DNA of 64,000 bases from Kaistia adipata DSM 17808 (GCF_000423225.1 NZ_AUHO01000006.1:898245-962244); one strand, 5' to 3'; counted from the stretch's first letter, positions 9,446 to 19,256 are shown. Made by a program: numbers and translations. Notes: generated from the sequence alone by a model not told the origin.

Positions 9446-11868
9446 TGGCTGTTTCCGTTCTCCGGAAAAGACGAGGCGGCGGCTCGCTGGCCGCGCTGCG
9501 CCTGAGCTTGCTGGCGCTTGCCGGCGTCGTCGGATTCGGCGTGGCGATCCCGGGCGAGGCCCTCGCCCAGGCGAAGCCGGGCACGCTCGGTTTCGGCATC
9601 GATTCGATGCCGCGCCCTGCCGACAACGCGCAGATGGTGCTGGAGTCCGACCAGCTGGTCTATGACTACGACAAGGCCGCCGTGTCGGCGGTCGGCGCGG
9701 TCAAAATCTACTATGACGGCTACACGCTCGAGGCGGACCGCGTCTCCTACGACCAGAAGAACAAGAAGATGCGCGCCGAAGGGCGCGTGAAGATCGTCGA
9801 CCGCACCGGCGCCGTCGTGACCGCCGACACGATCGACATCACCGACGACTTCGCCACCGGCTTCGTCGAGGCGCTGCGCCTCGACACGCCGACGCAGACC
9901 CATTTCGCCGCCGAAAAGGCGCTGCGCGACCAGGGCAAGACCACCACCTTCTATCGCGGCGTCTACACCGCCTGCGAACCCTGCCGCGAGAAGCCCGAAA
10001 AGGCGCCGATCTGGCAGGTGAAGGCGGCACGCATCATCGTCGACCACAACGAGCACATGGTCTATTTCAAGCGCGCGCAGCTTGAATTCCTGGGCATGCC
10101 GGTCGCCTATTTCCCGGCCTTCTCGGCGCCGGACCCGACGGTCAAGCGCAAGAGCGGCTTCCTGTTCCCGTCGGCCGGCTACAAGAAGACGCTGGGCGCC
10201 TTCCTGCAGACGCCGTATTTCTGGGCGCTCGCGCCCAATTACGACCTGACGCTGGCGCCGGCCGTCTACACCAATCAGGGCTTCCTGATGGATGTCGAAT
10301 GGCGCCATCGGCTGGAGTACGGCCAGTACTCGCTGCGCATGGCCGGCATCAACCAGCTGAACCCGGACGATTTCTACGATTCGGGCACCCGCAATTCCGG
10401 CGTGCGCGACTGGCGCGGCGGCATCAAGACCCAGGGCGAGTTCTACCTGAACCGCTACTGGACCTTCGGCTGGGACGCGACGCTTCTGAGCGATCGCACC
10501 TTCAGCCGCGACTACAATTTGCTGTCGGAAGATACCGACATCAACGTCTCGAAGGTTCACCTGACGGGCATCAGCGACCGCAACTATTTCAATGCGAGCG
10601 CGCTCTATTTCCAGGTGCTGACCAACGACGAGGACATCAAGTACGACCAAGGTCGCCAGGCGATCGTCCATCCGGTCATCGACCACAGCTACATCTTCGA
10701 TGACTCGATCCTCGGCGGCCAGCTCTCGATCAAGTCGAACCTGACCAGCCTGTCGCGCGACGAAACCGACATCGTCAACGATCAAGGCCAAGGCATCGAG
10801 GTCTCGCAGGGCGTCGTCGGCGGCGAGTTGGTCGACGACGCCCACATTCTCGGCCTCGCCGGCAACTACAACCGGCTGAGCAGCCAGGCGACGTGGCAGC
10901 GCAGCATGATTGGCCCGATTGGCATGGTCTTCAAGCCGTTCGGCTATCTGCGCGGCGACGCGATCTATGCCAACCAGGACGAGATCATCAACGGTCTCGA
11001 CGACAATGGTTCGTTCTTCCGCGGCATGCCGGCGGTCGGCCTCGAATGGCGCTGGCCGATCATGGCGGCCGGCCTCTCCTCGAGCTTCCTGTTCGAGCCG
11101 GTCGCTCAGATGATCGTGCGCCCCGACGAGCCGAAGGCCGGCAAGCTGCCGAACGAAGACGCGCAGAGCCTCGTCTTCGACGATTCGAGCCTGTTCGACT
11201 GGGACAAGTTCTCCGGCTACGACCGGATCGAGGGCGGCACACGCGTCAATCTCGGCTTCCGCTATCTCGCCAATGTCGGCTCCGTCGCGACCATCCAGGG
11301 CGTCGTCGGCCAGTCCTACCAGGTCGCGGGGCTGAACTCCTTCGCCGTCGAGGACCTGAGCGCCACCGGCGCCGTCTCCGGCCTCGAGACCGACGTCTCC
11401 GACGTCGTCGCCGGCGTCACGCTCGACACCGGCTATGGCTACTTCCTGGCGGCCCGCGGCCGCTTCGACGAGGCCAATCTCGACGTCAACCGCGCCGAAG
11501 TCACCGCGACGGGCAAGTTCGGCGACGTCACCGCCTCGGCGTCGTACCTGTTCATGCGCGAGCAGCCGGCGATCGGCAATGACGAGCGGACCGACACGAT
11601 CAGCGCCCGCGCCTCGTGGCAGATGACCGACACCTGGCGCGTGTTCGGCTCGGTCGCCTGGGACATCGAGGGCGACCAGATGGCCTCGAGCGGCCTCGGC
11701 ATCGCCTATGACGACGAGTGCACGACGTTCTCGATCGCCTATAGCGAGATCCGCGACGACTACACGGATCTGCAGACCTCGAAGCAGCTGATGGTCCGGC
11801 TCGAGCTGAGGACCCTCGGTGGCACCAAGCTGCGCAGCGATGTCGGCGAGCTGACGAGCAACAATTGA
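9442..11868 (+). CDS. lptD: LPS-assembly outer-membrane protein LptD
   Basis: An 808-residue precursor with a signal peptide ending near ALAQA, an N-terminal OstA/LptA-like beta-jellyroll (about residues 60-180: repeated 'GYTLEADRVSYDQKNKKM' style strands) and a C-terminal LptD barrel domain of about 550 residues. It receives LPS from the periplasmic bridge and inserts it in the outer leaflet together with LptE. The ATG at 9442 (or 9445) follows a GGGAGG site and overlaps the lptG stop; the open frame upstream to 9379 lies inside lptG and is not used. Cysteines are few (two close together near residue 175, one near the end), so disulfide layout differs from E. coli LptD. Confidence 0.94.
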   Translation: MMAVSVLRKRRGGGSLAALRLSLLALAGVVGFGVAIPGEALAQAKPGTLGFGIDSMPRPADNAQMVLESDQLVYDYDKAAVSAVGAVKIYYDGYTLEADRVSYDQKNKKMRAEGRVKIVDRTGAVVTADTIDITDDFATGFVEALRLDTPTQTHFAAEKALRDQGKTTTFYRGVYTACEPCREKPEKAPIWQVKAARIIVDHNEHMVYFKRAQLEFLGMPVAYFPAFSAPDPTVKRKSGFLFPSAGYKKTLGAFLQTPYFWALAPNYDLTLAPAVYTNQGFLMDVEWRHRLEYGQYSLRMAGINQLNPDDFYDSGTRNSGVRDWRGGIKTQGEFYLNRYWTFGWDATLLSDRTFSRDYNLLSEDTDINVSKVHLTGISDRNYFNASALYFQVLTNDEDIKYDQGRQAIVHPVIDHSYIFDDSILGGQLSIKSNLTSLSRDETDIVNDQGQGIEVSQGVVGGELVDDAHILGLAGNYNRLSSQATWQRSMIGPIGMVFKPFGYLRGDAIYANQDEIINGLDDNGSFFRGMPAVGLEWRWPIMAAGLSSSFLFEPVAQMIVRPDEPKAGKLPNEDAQSLVFDDSSLFDWDKFSGYDRIEGGTRVNLGFRYLANVGSVATIQGVVGQSYQVAGLNSFAVEDLSATGAVSGLETDVSDVVAGVTLDTGYGYFLAARGRFDEANLDVNRAEVTATGKFGDVTASASYLFMREQPAIGNDERTDTISARASWQMTDTWRVFGSVAWDIEGDQMASSGLGIAYDDECTTFSIAYSEIRDDYTDLQTSKQLMVRLELRTLGGTKLRSDVGELTSNN

Positions 11869-11990
11869 TCTTCATGGTTTCGCCGGATTTGCAGGGTTTA
11901 CCCTTTCGTAATACTCGCCGTCGTGGTGGACGGCCGGTTCGGCACGCCGAAGCCCGGCCCCACCGCATCTGACAGGGTTCGGATCACGCC

Positions 11991-12914
11991 ATGCGTTTGA
12001 AGTCTCTCTTCCTCCCCGCGCTCGCCCTCGGCATCAGCCTGGGCAGCCTCGGCCTTCCGGCCGGGGCCTTCGCCCAGTCGAAGGTGCGCGCCACCGTGAA
12101 CGACCAGGCGATCACGTCCTATGACGTCAATCAGCGCGTCAAGCTGATGACGCTGTTCCGCCAGCCGACGGGCGACAAGAAGGCGCTCGACGAACTCATC
12201 GACGAGACGCTGCTCGACCAGGTCGCGAAGCGGCGCGGCATGAACGTGTCCGACGCGATGGTCGACGAGCGCTTCAACGGCATCGCCAAGCAGGTCAAGC
12301 TGCCGCCGGCGCAGTTCGTCAAGGCGCTCGGCTCGCAGGGCGTGCAGGCCGATTCCCTGCGCCGCTTCCTGCGCGCGCAGATGACGGGCGCGATGGTGAT
12401 CAAGGCGCGCGCCCGCAGCGTCAAGGTCAGCGAGGCCGACGTTCAGGCGCAGATCCAGAAGGAAGGCATCTCGACCGAGAACGCCACGATCAAGGAGTTC
12501 AAGCTCCAGCAGATCGTCTTCGTCGTTCCCAAGGGCTCGTCGCCCGGCTATGTCGGCCAGCGCCAGCGCGAGGCCGAGGCCTTCCGCAAGCGCTTCGGCG
12601 GCTGCGACGCCAGCCTCGCCCAGGCCAAGGCGCTGAAGGGCGTCGTCGTGCTCAACATGGGCCGCCGCGACAGCACCCAGATCCAGGGCCCGGCTGGCGA
12701 CGCGCTGAAGTCGACCCCGGTCGGAGGCACGCTGAAGCCGGACGTGACCGAGCGCGGCGTCGAGGTGATCGCCGTCTGCGACGTCAAGGAAATCCGTAGC
12801 ACGGCCGGCGTTCGCGCCGAGATCGAGGAAAAGCTCGCCACCGAGCAGAACAAGAATCTCGGCAAGGAATTCGTCGCGGAGCTGCGCGAGAACGCCAAGA
12901 TCTCGTACAAGTGA
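11991..12914 (+). CDS. SurA-like periplasmic chaperone/peptidylprolyl isomerase
   Basis: A 307-residue exported protein with a signal peptide (FAQ cleavage). Residues 30-165 form the SurA N-terminal chaperone domain ('KVRATVNDQAITSYDV', 'LDELIDETLLDQVAK'). A single, weakly conserved parvulin-like domain follows ('KLQQIVFVVPKG'), and a final helix closes the chaperone core. E. coli SurA has two parvulin domains and 428 residues, so this is the short alphaproteobacterial form. Two cysteines, in FGGCD and AVCDV, could form a disulfide. Its place between lptD and pdxA supports a role in outer-membrane protein folding, with LptD as an obvious client. Confidence 0.88.
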   Translation: MRLKSLFLPALALGISLGSLGLPAGAFAQSKVRATVNDQAITSYDVNQRVKLMTLFRQPTGDKKALDELIDETLLDQVAKRRGMNVSDAMVDERFNGIAKQVKLPPAQFVKALGSQGVQADSLRRFLRAQMTGAMVIKARARSVKVSEADVQAQIQKEGISTENATIKEFKLQQIVFVVPKGSSPGYVGQRQREAEAFRKRFGGCDASLAQAKALKGVVVLNMGRRDSTQIQGPAGDALKSTPVGGTLKPDVTERGVEVIAVCDVKEIRSTAGVRAEIEEKLATEQNKNLGKEFVAELRENAKISYK

Positions 12915-12917
12915 CGC

Positions 12918-13976
12918 ATGATGGCTGAGCGCGATCTCTCCCGGCCGCTGGCACTGACGATGGGCGAGCCGGCCGGGATCGGGCCGGACGTCACGCTCGC
13001 CGTATGGGCCGAGCGCCGCGAGCGTCGGCTGCCGCCCTTCTATGTCCTGGCCGATGCGGAGACCCTGCGCAGTCGCGCCGCCCTGCTCGGCCTCAACATC
13101 CCGATCGAGACGATGAGCGCATCCGAGGCCGTCGGCGCCTTTGATCGCGTTCTGCCGGTGGTACCGCTCGAATCGGCGGCCTTCGCCGCGCCGGGTCGAC
13201 CCGATCCGGCCGCCGCGCGTGGCGTCATCGAGGCGATCGCCCGCGGCGTCGGCGACGTGCGGGCGGGGCTCGCCTCGGCCCTCGTCACCAACCCGATCAA
13301 CAAGAAGGCGCTGTTCGACGCCGGCTTCCAGCATCCCGGCCACACCGAGTTCCTCGGCATGCTGTCGGCCGCCTGGAGCGGGTCGCCCGCCCATCCCGTG
13401 ATGATGCTCGCCGGCCCCGGCCTTCGCGCCGTCCCGGCCACCATCCACGTGCCGATCTCCGTCGTGCCGGGCCTGCTCACCGAAGAGATGCTGATCCGCA
13501 CCGCCCGCACCATCGACCACGACATGCGGCGCCGGTTCGGCCTTCCCAATCCGCGCATCGCCGTCGCGGGGCTCAATCCGCATGCCGGCGAAGGCGGCGT
13601 CATGGGCACCGAGGACGACGCCGTCATCCGTCCGGCGGTCGCGGCGCTCCGCGCCGAGGGCATCGACGCGTTCGGCCCGCTGCCGCCCGACACGATGTTC
13701 CATGCCGAGGCGCGCGCCCGCTACGACGTCGCGCTCTGCATGTATCACGACCAGGCGCTGATCCCGACCAAGACGGTGGCCTTCGCCGAGACGGTCAACG
13801 TCACCCTCGGTCTGCCCTTCGTGCGGACCTCGCCGGACCACGGCACCGCGTTCGACATCGCAGGCACCGGCAAGGCCGATATTTCGAGCCTCGCCGCCGC
13901 GCTTCGCCTCGCCGACGAACTGGCGCGCCACGAGGCCGAATATCGCCAGCACGAAACGGCGGGCGCCGCCTCGTGA
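12918..13976 (+). CDS. pdxA: 4-hydroxythreonine-4-phosphate dehydrogenase
   Basis: A 352-residue PdxA, the NAD-dependent enzyme that oxidises 4-phosphohydroxy-threonine in the DXP-dependent pyridoxal phosphate pathway. Typical marks are '[12 protein letters not shown]' near the start, '[20 protein letters not shown]', and the metal-ligand histidines, including 'LNPHAGEGG' and '[11 protein letters not shown]'. The start is 3 nt after the surA-like stop, and its end overlaps rsmA by 4 nt (GTGA). The surA-pdxA-rsmA order is conserved in many proteobacteria. Confidence 0.96.
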   Translation: MMAERDLSRPLALTMGEPAGIGPDVTLAVWAERRERRLPPFYVLADAETLRSRAALLGLNIPIETMSASEAVGAFDRVLPVVPLESAAFAAPGRPDPAAARGVIEAIARGVGDVRAGLASALVTNPINKKALFDAGFQHPGHTEFLGMLSAAWSGSPAHPVMMLAGPGLRAVPATIHVPISVVPGLLTEEMLIRTARTIDHDMRRRFGLPNPRIAVAGLNPHAGEGGVMGTEDDAVIRPAVAALRAEGIDAFGPLPPDTMFHAEARARYDVALCMYHDQALIPTKTVAFAETVNVTLGLPFVRTSPDHGTAFDIAGTGKADISSLAAALRLADELARHEAEYRQHETAGAAS

Positions 13977-14809
13977 CCCTGGCACAGGACGGGCTGCCTC
14001 CCCTTCGCGAGGTGATCGCCGCCCATGGCCTGCAGGCCATGAAGGCGCTTGGCCAGAACTTCCTGCTCGATCTGAACCTGACGGGCCGGATCGCGCGCGC
14101 CGCCGGCCCGCTCGAAGGCGTGACCGTGATCGAGGTAGGCCCCGGCCCCGGCGGTCTGACGCGGGCATTGCTCGCCGAGGGCGCCGAGAAGGTGATCGCG
14201 ATCGAGCGCGACCGCCGCTGCCTCGACGCGCTGGCCGAGATCGCCGCTCATTATCCCGGCCGCCTCGAGGTGATCGAGGGCGACGCGATGCAGGTCGACA
14301 TGGCGAAGCTCGCCACCGGACGCGTGCGCATCGCCGCCAACCTGCCCTACAACATCGCGACGCCGCTTCTGATCGGCTGGCTGCAGAGCGAGCCATGGCC
14401 GCCCTTCTACGAGAAAATGACGCTGATGTTCCAGCGCGAGGTGGCCGAGCGGATCGTGGCGACGCCCGACGACGACGCCTATGGCCGGCTGGGCGTGATC
14501 AGCGGCTGGCGCGCAGAGGCGCGCATTCTGTTCGACATCTCGCCCAAGGCGTTCACGCCGCCTCCCAAGGTCGTGTCGTCGGTGGTGGAACTGGTCCCGC
14601 GCCAGGCGCCGCTCGCCTGCGACCGCGCCAAGCTGGAGCGCGTCACGGCGGCGGCCTTCGGCCAGCGCCGCAAGATGCTGCGCCAGAGCCTGAAGAGCCT
14701 CGGCACCGATCCGCTGCCGCTGCTGGCGGCCGCCGGCATCGTCGAGACGGCGCGCGCGGAAGAGATCGACGTGGCTGGCTTCGTCCGGCTGGCGAACGCG
14801 CTCCCCTGA
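13973..14809 (+). CDS. rsmA: 16S rRNA (adenine1518/1519-N6)-dimethyltransferase
   Basis: A 278-residue RsmA/KsgA methyltransferase that dimethylates two adjacent adenines in helix 45 of 16S rRNA late in 30S assembly. The SAM-binding motif is [16 protein letters not shown], and the catalytic NLPYN motif occurs in '[14 protein letters not shown]'. It starts with GTG and overlaps the pdxA stop (GTGA), so it is translationally coupled. It is the last gene of the lptF-to-rsmA block. Confidence 0.96.
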   Translation: MTLAQDGLPPLREVIAAHGLQAMKALGQNFLLDLNLTGRIARAAGPLEGVTVIEVGPGPGGLTRALLAEGAEKVIAIERDRRCLDALAEIAAHYPGRLEVIEGDAMQVDMAKLATGRVRIAANLPYNIATPLLIGWLQSEPWPPFYEKMTLMFQREVAERIVATPDDDAYGRLGVISGWRAEARILFDISPKAFTPPPKVVSSVVELVPRQAPLACDRAKLERVTAAAFGQRRKMLRQSLKSLGTDPLPLLAAAGIVETARAEEIDVAGFVRLANALP

Positions 14810-14859
14810 CCACGCTCGAGGAAGCCGGGAACCGTGCGTACGGCCCCGGCCTGTCCCGG

Positions 14860-15225
14860 TCAGTCGCTGGTGGCGCAGTTCGTGGTCTTTTCGGCAATGG
14901 TCAGCATCGCGCCCGTGCCCTTGATCCAGAACTCGATGTCGTCCTTCACATAACGCCCGCCGTCGGCGGAGACGGCCTGCGTCAGCGTGACCTTGTCGCC
15001 ATCGGCGAACACGATTTCGGCCGAGCCCTGCGCCGCCTCCGGCGGGCTGAAGCTCGCCGTCAGCCGCGTGCCATCCTCGCACTGATAGGCGAAGGTCTTG
15101 GCGGTCGCGTCGGCGGGCGCCTCGACGGCGGCCGGTTCGATATCGGCGGCCAGGGCCACGGAAACCGCGAGCGGCATCGGCGCGAAAGCGAGGGCCAGGG
15201 CGAGGCAACGGTGGCGAAGCATCAT
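14860..15225 (-). CDS. MliC/PliC-like C-type lysozyme inhibitor, periplasmic
   Basis: A 121-residue secreted protein: signal peptide (residues 1-27, ALAAD), then a small beta-barrel with 'YQCEDGTRLTASF' and 'GGRYVKDDIEFWIKGTGAML', the pattern of the MliC domain that blocks C-type lysozyme by inserting a conserved loop in its active site. Two cysteines (in YQCED and TTNCA) can pair as in the family. There is no lipobox cysteine after the signal peptide, so it should be a soluble periplasmic form rather than a lipoprotein. It is a monocistronic minus-strand gene between rsmA and gmk. Confidence 0.82.
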   Translation of the reverse strand: MMLRHRCLALALAFAPMPLAVSVALAADIEPAAVEAPADATAKTFAYQCEDGTRLTASFSPPEAAQGSAEIVFADGDKVTLTQAVSADGGRYVKDDIEFWIKGTGAMLTIAEKTTNCATSD

Positions 15226-15312
15226 CGAGCGTCTCCAGTCAGAACAGGACTCGGCCCGATCCTCGCAGGGTCTCGCGCCGGGGGCAATCGATACCCCGAC
15301 GCAACGCCCCCC

Positions 15313-15957
15313 TCAGGACTGCTGCAGCAGATCCGCCACGAAGCCTTCCAGCCAGGTGGTGCGGGCGCGGCGCATGCGCTCGGCGTAGAGAATCGCCTGC
15401 GCCTTCTCGAGCGAGGTCTGCAGGTCCTTGTTGATCAGGACGTAGTCGTAGTCGCGCCAGTGCTGGATCTCGGCGCGGGCATTGGCGAGGCGCTTGGCGA
15501 TGACGTCCGGCGCGTCCTCGGCGCGTCGCACGAGGCGCGACGCCAGCTCCGCCATGGTCGGCGGCAGCACGAAGATGCGGACGAGATCCTCCGGCATCGC
15601 CTTGGCGACCTGGTCGGCGCCCTGCCAGTCGATGTCGAAGAGCACGTCCTTACCGGAAGTCAGCCAGGCCTCGACCGGCGCGCGCGGCGTGCCGTAGCAA
15701 TTGCCGTGGACCTCGGCCCATTCGAGCAGATCGCCCTTGTCACGCAGCTGGTTGAAGGTCGGCTGGTCGATGAAGTGATAGTGCACGCCGTCGATCTCGC
15801 TGGGACGGCGCGCGCGCGTCGTCACCGAGACGGAGAGGACGATGTCCTTGTCCTCGGCCATCAGGTGCCGGGCGATGGTCGACTTGCCCGCGCCGGACGG
15901 CGAGGACAGCACCAGCATCAGGCCGCGCCGCGAGGGTGAATTTCCGGCAACCGACAT
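15313..15957 (-). CDS. gmk: guanylate kinase
   Basis: A 214-residue guanylate kinase that phosphorylates GMP to GDP. The P-loop [10 protein letters not shown] is at residues 18-27, followed by the GMP-binding '[16 protein letters not shown]' segment and the '[13 protein letters not shown]' Walker B region. It lies 10 nt downstream of yicC on the same strand, the usual alphaproteobacterial arrangement (mltG-yicC-gmk). Confidence 0.97.
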   Translation of the reverse strand: MSVAGNSPSRRGLMLVLSSPSGAGKSTIARHLMAEDKDIVLSVSVTTRARRPSEIDGVHYHFIDQPTFNQLRDKGDLLEWAEVHGNCYGTPRAPVEAWLTSGKDVLFDIDWQGADQVAKAMPEDLVRIFVLPPTMAELASRLVRRAEDAPDVIAKRLANARAEIQHWRDYDYVLINKDLQTSLEKAQAILYAERMRRARTTWLEGFVADLLQQS

Positions 15958-15967
15958 TCAAACGTTC

Positions 15968-16855
15968 CTATTCGAGATTCTGGACCTGCTCGCGCAGCTG
16001 GTCGACGGCCGCCTTCAGATCGAGGCCGATCGCCGTCAACGAGCGATCATTCGCCTTGGCGCAGAGCGTATTGGTTTCGCGATTGAATTCCTGGGCGAGG
16101 AAATCGAGCTTGCGGCCGACCGGGCCGCCTTCGATGAGCAGCGCGCGCGCCGCCGTGACATGGGCGGTCAGCCGGTCGAGCTCCTCGCGGATGTCCGCCT
16201 TGGTCGCCAGCAGCACCGCCTCCTGGTGCAGGCGCGCGGGATCGAGCGTCGACGAGGCCTCCAGCAGCGCGGCGACCTGCTCGGCCAGGCGCTTCTTGAT
16301 CGCCTCGGTCGTGCGCGCCGGCGCATGTTCGGCCGCGTTCTTGAGCCGCTCGATCTCGTCCATGCGCGCGAGCAGCACGGCGCCGATGGCGGCGCCCTCG
16401 CGCATGCGCACCTCAACCAGCTCGGCCAGCGCCGCATCGAGCGAGGCCAGAAGGTCGGCCGCCAGCGCGACCGCCATGTCCGGATCGTCCTCGGCCTCGA
16501 CGGTCTCGAGAATGCCGCGGATGGACAGGATGCCGTCGAGCGTCGGCGGCGCGGCGTCGATCTGCCCGCCGACCCGGCGCACGAGATCGAGTACCTGGCC
16601 GAGCAGTTCCTCGTTGACGCGCAGCGCCGAGACGCTGGTCTCGCGCTGCAGGTTCAGGCCGATCTGGATGCTGCCGCGCTGGGCGGCCTTGCCGACGCGC
16701 TCGCGCACCGGCTGGTCGAGATGATCGAAGCCGGGCGGCAGGCGCAGGCGGATGTCGAGGCCCTTGCCGTTGACGCTGCGCACTTCCCAGGTCCAGCGAT
16801 AGCCGTGGCCGGAGCCGGCGGCCCGCGCGAATCCGGTCATGCTCGTCAACGCCAT
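15968..16855 (-). CDS. YicC/YloC family endoribonuclease
   Basis: A 295-residue protein beginning MALTSMTGFARA, the signature of the YicC family (MTGFGRA). The long helical middle (residues 100-220) and the conserved C-terminal 'REELDRLTAHV', 'KLDFLAQEFNRETNTLCAKA' block are present. E. coli YicC and Bacillus YloC are hexameric endoribonucleases; that activity is taken from the family and not shown here. It is immediately upstream of gmk and likely cotranscribed with it. Confidence 0.93.
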   Translation of the reverse strand: MALTSMTGFARAAGSGHGYRWTWEVRSVNGKGLDIRLRLPPGFDHLDQPVRERVGKAAQRGSIQIGLNLQRETSVSALRVNEELLGQVLDLVRRVGGQIDAAPPTLDGILSIRGILETVEAEDDPDMAVALAADLLASLDAALAELVEVRMREGAAIGAVLLARMDEIERLKNAAEHAPARTTEAIKKRLAEQVAALLEASSTLDPARLHQEAVLLATKADIREELDRLTAHVTAARALLIEGGPVGRKLDFLAQEFNRETNTLCAKANDRSLTAIGLDLKAAVDQLREQVQNLE

Positions 16856-17055
16856 GAAATATCTCCCGGTCTCGCCCGCGCTTCGGAGCGGCGACAGTAA
16901 TGCGCGCGCCGGTAGCGCTCAAGGGCATCGGCCGCTCTATCCGGCGGTCGCTCCGGCCGAATTGTCGCGATCGGCCGAGATGGCTGGCGGCGGCGGGATC
17001 GATTTGCTCTAGTGCCGGCCGAAGCGACCCAATGAGAGCGACGAAGGAGTCCCCC

Positions 17056-18696
17056 TTGCAATCGATCCTGAAGTTCTCGTTGATCTCCCGCTACAGCGCC
17101 TTCGCGCTCTGCATCGTCGCCGCGCTGCTGCTGCCCTTCCTGCAGATCGACCGGCCGCTCAACCTCATCCTCTTCGCCATCTTCGCCGGCCTGAGCGGGC
17201 TCGGCGTGTTCGACCTGATCCAGAGCCGGCACGCGATCACGCGCAACTATCCCGTCATCGGCCACCTGCGCTTCCTATTCGAGGCGGTGCGGCCGGAACT
17301 GCGCCAGTATCTGTTCGAATCGGATTCCGATCGCCTGCCCTTCTCCCGGGCCGAGCGGTCGCTCGTCTATCAGCGCGCCAAGAACGAGCCCGATCAGCGT
17401 CCGTTCGGCACGATCGTCGACACCTATGCCAATGGTTACGAGTTCATCGGCCACTCGGTTCGTCCAGCTCCGATTCAGGATCCCCGGAGTTTCCGCATCA
17501 CGATCGGCAACGACCAGTGCGGCAAGCCCTACTCCGCCTCCGTGCTGAACATCTCGGCCATGAGCTTCGGCGCGTTGAGCGGCAACGCGATCATGGCCTT
17601 GAACAAGGGCGCCAAGCTCGGCGGCTTCGACCAGGACACCGGCGAAGGCTCGATCAGCCCCTATCACCGTCGCCATGGCGGCGACCTCGTCTGGCAGGTG
17701 GCATCGGGCTATTTCGGCTGCCGCAATTCAGATGGCACCTTCTCGGCCGAGAAATTCGCCGCCCAGGCCGCGGACGATCAGGTCAAGATGATCGAGCTGA
17801 AGCTGAGCCAGGGTGCGAAGCCCGGCCATGGCGGCATCCTGCCCGCCAACAAGGTGAGCCCCGAGATCGCCGAGACGCGCGGCGTCCCCGTCGGGCGCGA
17901 ATGCATATCGCCCGCCGCCCATTCGGCCTTCTCGACGCCGGTCGAGATGATGCGCTTCATCGCCCGCCTGCGCGAACTTTCGGCCGGCAAGCCGGTCGGC
18001 TTCAAGCTCGCCATCGGCCAGCCCTGGGAGTTCATGGCCATCGTCAAGGCCATGCTCGAGACCGGCATCGTGCCCGACTTCGTCGTCGTCGACGGCTCGG
18101 AGGGCGGCACCGGCGCCGCGCCGGTGGAATTGAGCGACCATGTCGGCGTGCCGATGCGCGAGGCGCTGCTGCTGGTGCACAACACGCTGGTCGGCGCGGG
18201 GCTGCGCCATCGCATCCGGATCGGCGTCGCCGGCAAGATCGTCTCGGCCTTCGACATCGCCGCCGTGCTGGCGATCGGCGCCGACTGGGTGAATTCGGCC
18301 CGCGGCTTCATGTTCGCCATCGGCTGCATCCAGTCGCGCAGCTGCCACACCAACAGGTGCCCGACCGGCGTCGCGACGCAGGACGCGCTGCGCCAGCGCG
18401 CCCTCGTCGTCGAGGACAAGGGCGAGCGCGTCGCGAGCTTTCACCGCAACTCGCTGCATGCGCTCGCGGAGCTGCTCGCGGCGGCGGGTCTCGAACACCC
18501 GTCCGACCTCCGCCCGCACCATCTCGCCCGCCGGGTCAGCGCCAACGAGATCCGCCTCTATTCTCAGCTCTTCCCCTATCTCGCCGAGGGCGAGTTGCTG
18601 CGCGACGACAACTCCCACCCCTTCTATCGCCAGGCCTGGACGCTCGCCTCTGCGGAAAGCTTCTCGATCCAGGGCGAACTGCGCAGGGCGAGCTGA
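17056..18696 (+). CDS. membrane-anchored FMN-binding glutamate synthase domain protein
   Basis: A 546-residue protein with two N-terminal transmembrane helices (about residues 8-52) followed by a glutamate synthase alpha domain 2 barrel that binds FMN ('NISAMSFGALSGNA', 'AKPGHGGILPANKV', 'VVVDGSEGGTGAAP'). The cysteines of 'GCIQSRSCHTNRCPTG' match the 3Fe-4S cluster site of GltB. It lacks the amidotransferase and GXGXG domains, so it is a stand-alone redox enzyme of unknown electron partner. The TTG at 17056 has an AAGGAG site at ideal spacing; an ATG eight codons upstream (17032) has none and is the alternative. It lies on the strand opposite to yicC and mltG. Confidence 0.86.
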   Translation: MQSILKFSLISRYSAFALCIVAALLLPFLQIDRPLNLILFAIFAGLSGLGVFDLIQSRHAITRNYPVIGHLRFLFEAVRPELRQYLFESDSDRLPFSRAERSLVYQRAKNEPDQRPFGTIVDTYANGYEFIGHSVRPAPIQDPRSFRITIGNDQCGKPYSASVLNISAMSFGALSGNAIMALNKGAKLGGFDQDTGEGSISPYHRRHGGDLVWQVASGYFGCRNSDGTFSAEKFAAQAADDQVKMIELKLSQGAKPGHGGILPANKVSPEIAETRGVPVGRECISPAAHSAFSTPVEMMRFIARLRELSAGKPVGFKLAIGQPWEFMAIVKAMLETGIVPDFVVVDGSEGGTGAAPVELSDHVGVPMREALLLVHNTLVGAGLRHRIRIGVAGKIVSAFDIAAVLAIGADWVNSARGFMFAIGCIQSRSCHTNRCPTGVATQDALRQRALVVEDKGERVASFHRNSLHALAELLAAAGLEHPSDLRPHHLARRVSANEIRLYSQLFPYLAEGELLRDDNSHPFYRQAWTLASAESFSIQGELRRAS

Positions 18697-18836
18697 GGAG
18701 TTTTGCGACCGGAACGGGGCAGCCTTCCCTTGACGGAAGGCTGCGCATGCGGCCTATGAAGCGCGATTGAGCATGCGTCGGGGAACGGCGGCGGGGCCCG
18801 CCCGAGGCACATAGGCGCCCCCTCGGGAACCGATCC

Positions 18837-19256
18837 ATGAACACGCCTCCGGAACGGAGCCACACTGGCTCCTGCCTCTGCGGTGCGGTCCGCTACACCG
18901 TCGAAGGTGATTTCCAGAGCTTCTTCCTGTGCCACTGCGCCCGCTGTCGCAAGGACACGGGCTCGGCGCATGCCGCCAACCTGTTCTCGACGACGGCGCG
19001 GCTCGCCTGGCTGTCCGGCGAGGACAGGATCAGGACGTTCCGCCTGCCCGGTTCACGGCACCAGCGGAGCTTCCGCGCGGAGTGCGGCTCCGCGCTGCCC
19101 GGACTGCAGATGGATGGCGCGCTGCTCGTGGTTACGGCCGGCAGCCTCGACGGCCCGACCGGGATCCGGCCGAATGCGCATATCTTCGTCGCAAGCCGCA
19201 CCGACTGGGACGATCATCTGGAAACCGTGCCGCGCTGCGACGGCCTGCCCGGTTGA
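18837..19256 (+). CDS. GFA family protein (CENP-V/GFA zinc-binding domain)
   Basis: A 139-residue protein with the GFA fold: 'GSCLCGAVRY' (Cys13, Cys15), 'CHCARC' (Cys32, Cys34, Cys37) and 'ECGSAL' (Cys83). The family includes the glutathione-dependent formaldehyde-activating enzyme, but most members have no proven substrate. The usual FCxxCG motif reads FRAECG here, so one cysteine of the zinc site (residue 80) is Arg. It follows the glutamate-synthase-like gene on the same strand with a gap of about 140 nt. Confidence 0.85.
   Translation: MNTPPERSHTGSCLCGAVRYTVEGDFQSFFLCHCARCRKDTGSAHAANLFSTTARLAWLSGEDRIRTFRLPGSRHQRSFRAECGSALPGLQMDGALLVVTAGSLDGPTGIRPNAHIFVASRTDWDDHLETVPRCDGLPG

Noticed and set aside
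11898..14396. An 832-codon minus-strand frame opposite the surA-like gene, pdxA and rsmA
   Set aside because: Antisense to three conserved genes with tight operon spacing; composition typical of GC-rich shadows.
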